A stretch of 64,000 nucleotides of DNA from Phycisphaerae bacterium (GTDB lineage: Bacteria > Planctomycetota > Phycisphaerae > UBA1845), in the NCBI GenBank assembly GCA_028289375.1, contig JANQQK010000008.1:100825-164824 (forward strand). Direction: 5' to 3'. The notes under the pieces were generated by a model, which worked only from the letters and a program-made list of their open reading frames with translations, searched no databases and was not told the DNA's origin. Of this stretch, positions 62,660 through 64,000 are shown in pieces. How positions within the stretch are numbered: position 1 is the stretch's first letter; every line of letters starts with the position of its first letter. A program made the translations under genes and the position numbers.

Positions 62660-63757
62660 GTGGATCTGATTGACAAAATGCGCGAAATGGCTTCGAGGAT
62701 CCCCAGCCAATTGCCTCACCTCGAAACGGAAGAGGCGACCAAGACCGCGTTGGTCATGCCATTCATTAGTTTCCTGGGTTATGACGTCTTCAACCCAACA
62801 GAGGTCCTTCCGGAATTCACTGCGGACGTCGGAACAAAGAAGGGCGAAAAAGTCGACTACGCCGTCATGAACGATGGTCAACCGATAATGCTCTTCGAGT
62901 GCAAATCTGCGACATCAAAACTGGACGGCCAACATGCATCACAACTGTATCGATACTTTTCTGTCACCGCTGCGAGGTTTGGCGTACTGACGAATGGCAT
63001 TCAGTATCGATTTTATTCCGACCTCGAAGAACCCAACAAGATGGATGAGCGGCCATTTCTTGAGTTTGACGTTACCCAACTCGATGACCACGCGATCGAG
63101 GAAATCAAGCGATTCGCAAAGCAGTCATTCGACCTGGAGGCGATTCTTTCAACTGCAAGCGAATTGAAGTACACCAAAGGGGTGTTGAGGCTTCTTCAGG
63201 AAGAATGGGTGAATCCGTCGGAAGAGTTCGTTCGCCTGTTCGCGTCCAGAGTATACTCCGGCAGACTGACTCAAGCCGCAAAGGACCAGTTCACTCAGAT
63301 CGTCAAGCGTGCATTTCACGACTTTATCAATGGTAGGATCAAGCTGCGATTGCAGTCGGCGCTCGATCGCACAGATGCGCGAGACGACGACGCCGACAAG
63401 TCCGATGAACAGTCAACACCCGAGAAAGAGCCGGAGAGTCGCGACGTGGAGACAACGTCCGAGGAACTGGAGGGGTTCTTTACTGTCAAGGCGATCCTGC
63501 GCGATCAAGTCGACCCAGCGCGCATTTTCATGCGGGACACGATGAGCTACTGTGGAATACTGCTCGACGACAACAACAGAAAACCGGTTTGTCGTCTCTG
63601 GTTCAATCGAAGCAAGAAGTATATCGGCGTATTCGACGAGCAGAAGAATGAGACCCGCCACGAAATCCAGGGGATCAATGATCTGTTTGCCCATACCAAT
63701 CAGCTCAAGAAAATCGTCAAGTACTATGATGGTGACCGAAGTGGCGAAACGAGCTAG
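62660..63757 (+). CDS. Orphan type I restriction HsdR N-terminal (PD-D/ExK nuclease-like) protein
   Basis: A 365-residue protein. The N-terminal 170 residues match the HSDR_N-type nuclease domain. [36 protein letters not shown] is followed by [23 protein letters not shown], giving the Asp and Glu-Cys-Lys of a PD-(D/E)xK site. [30 protein letters not shown] comes next. The C-terminal half is charged and ends in a small beta domain. No helicase domain and no hsdM or hsdS gene is present, so it is not a complete restriction enzyme. GTG 62660 has AGGAG 7 nt upstream and matches relatives; ATG 62630 lacks an SD. Codon use is less GC-rich than the neighbours, hinting at transfer. Confidence 0.82.
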   Translation: MDLIDKMREMASRIPSQLPHLETEEATKTALVMPFISFLGYDVFNPTEVLPEFTADVGTKKGEKVDYAVMNDGQPIMLFECKSATSKLDGQHASQLYRYFSVTAARFGVLTNGIQYRFYSDLEEPNKMDERPFLEFDVTQLDDHAIEEIKRFAKQSFDLEAILSTASELKYTKGVLRLLQEEWVNPSEEFVRLFASRVYSGRLTQAAKDQFTQIVKRAFHDFINGRIKLRLQSALDRTDARDDDADKSDEQSTPEKEPESRDVETTSEELEGFFTVKAILRDQVDPARIFMRDTMSYCGILLDDNNRKPVCRLWFNRSKKYIGVFDEQKNETRHEIQGINDLFAHTNQLKKIVKYYDGDRSGETS

Positions 63758-64000
63758 CTGGCTGGCGTGGTCATGCGCGTGCTAGTTGCCGCCCCGAGTT
63801 TTTCAACCACATCCGTCGCCATCACCGACACCCGCCCCACGTGATCACCAGCCAACTCCCCCGCCCTGCCATGCAGCCACACGCCCAGCACCGCCGCCTC
63901 AAACGCACCCATCCCCTGACCCATCAGCCCCGCAACCACACCCGTCAGAACATCCCCCATCCCACCGCTGGCCATCCCCGAATGCCCCGTATCGTTGACA
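63754..64000 (-). CDS. nnrD: ADP/ATP-dependent NAD(P)H-hydrate dehydratase, C-terminal part (5' end beyond window)
   Basis: The frame enters from the right edge and ends with TAG at 63754-63756. [28 protein letters not shown] is the hallmark of the ribokinase-like NnrD/CARKD domain, with the catalytic Asp in [26 protein letters not shown] follows. The enzyme dehydrates damaged NAD(P)H hydrates back to NAD(P)H. Whether an NnrE epimerase domain is fused at the N-terminus cannot be seen. Its stop overlaps that of the convergent nuclease-like gene by 4 nt. Confidence 0.92.
   Translation of the reverse strand, partial: VNDTGHSGMASGGMGDVLTGVVAGLMGQGMGAFEAAVLGVWLHGRAGELAGDHVGRVSVMATDVVEKLGAATSTRMTTPAS

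Overview
The window is a GC-rich, densely packed bacterial chromosome segment with no rRNA, tRNA, insertion sequence or CRISPR visible. Gene content points to a planctomycete, probably of the Phycisphaerae. The pointers are an ECF sigma factor of the type paired with a Ser/Thr kinase, secreted proteins ending in dockerin-like Ca-binding repeats, a PQQ-like propeller protein opening with a WQRFRGP-type motif, pseudopilins with long C-terminal domains, and a bacterial inositol-phosphate synthase beside a UbiA-type prenyltransferase. This placement is inference from families; no phylogenetic marker was tested.

Layout. 1-10837 (minus): a type IV pilus / type II secretion-like assembly operon with two PilB/GspE ATPases, PilT, a PilC/GspF platform protein and at least five prepilin-like proteins, the last running off the left edge. 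11022-14207 (plus): pyruvate phosphate dikinase behind a good sigma70-type promoter, carrying a histone-H1-like Lys/Ala tail. 14219-23353 (minus): a PQQ-like propeller, a coupled ATP-grasp ligase and metallopeptidase, a secreted propeller, gpsA, a 59-codon lipoprotein-like gene, an SH3 protein and a TolC-family channel. 23542-28456 (plus): phosphohexomutase, an inactive/active M16 peptidase pair and a membrane protein. 28544-41430: class V aminotransferase, a giant S8 protease, DUF983, an ECF sigma/kinase operon, a secreted dockerin-like protein, a YbaK deacylase, LOG and a phosphodiesterase. 41431-41880 is non-coding and holds a terminator-like hairpin.

41881-49366 looks like a peptidoglycan turnover and recycling region: a lipoprotein, an amidase, a dipeptide epimerase, a SpoIID-like protein, MurQ, a sodium/solute symporter and a ROK sugar kinase. 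49384-54205 (minus): sugar-phosphate isomerase-like protein, RlmN, Lon (with its own Lys-rich tail) and Hsp20. The hsp20 ribosome binding site lies in a hairpin that could be an RNA thermometer, and its promoter overlaps that of divergent panB. 54334-57203 (plus): panB, a bifunctional-nuclease-domain protein and a GHMP-kinase homologue lacking key catalytic motifs. 57205-59515 (minus): inositol-phosphate synthase, a 74-codon gene interlocked with both neighbours, and a UbiA-type prenyltransferase. 59648-64000: a HAD phosphatase, a tail-anchored coiled-coil protein with a second PilT-like ATPase, an orphan HsdR-N nuclease-like gene and the 3' end of nnrD.

Most starts were set by Shine-Dalgarno (SD) sequences, stop/start overlaps and promoter positions. 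Several readable promoters follow TTGACA-17/18-TAnnnT.
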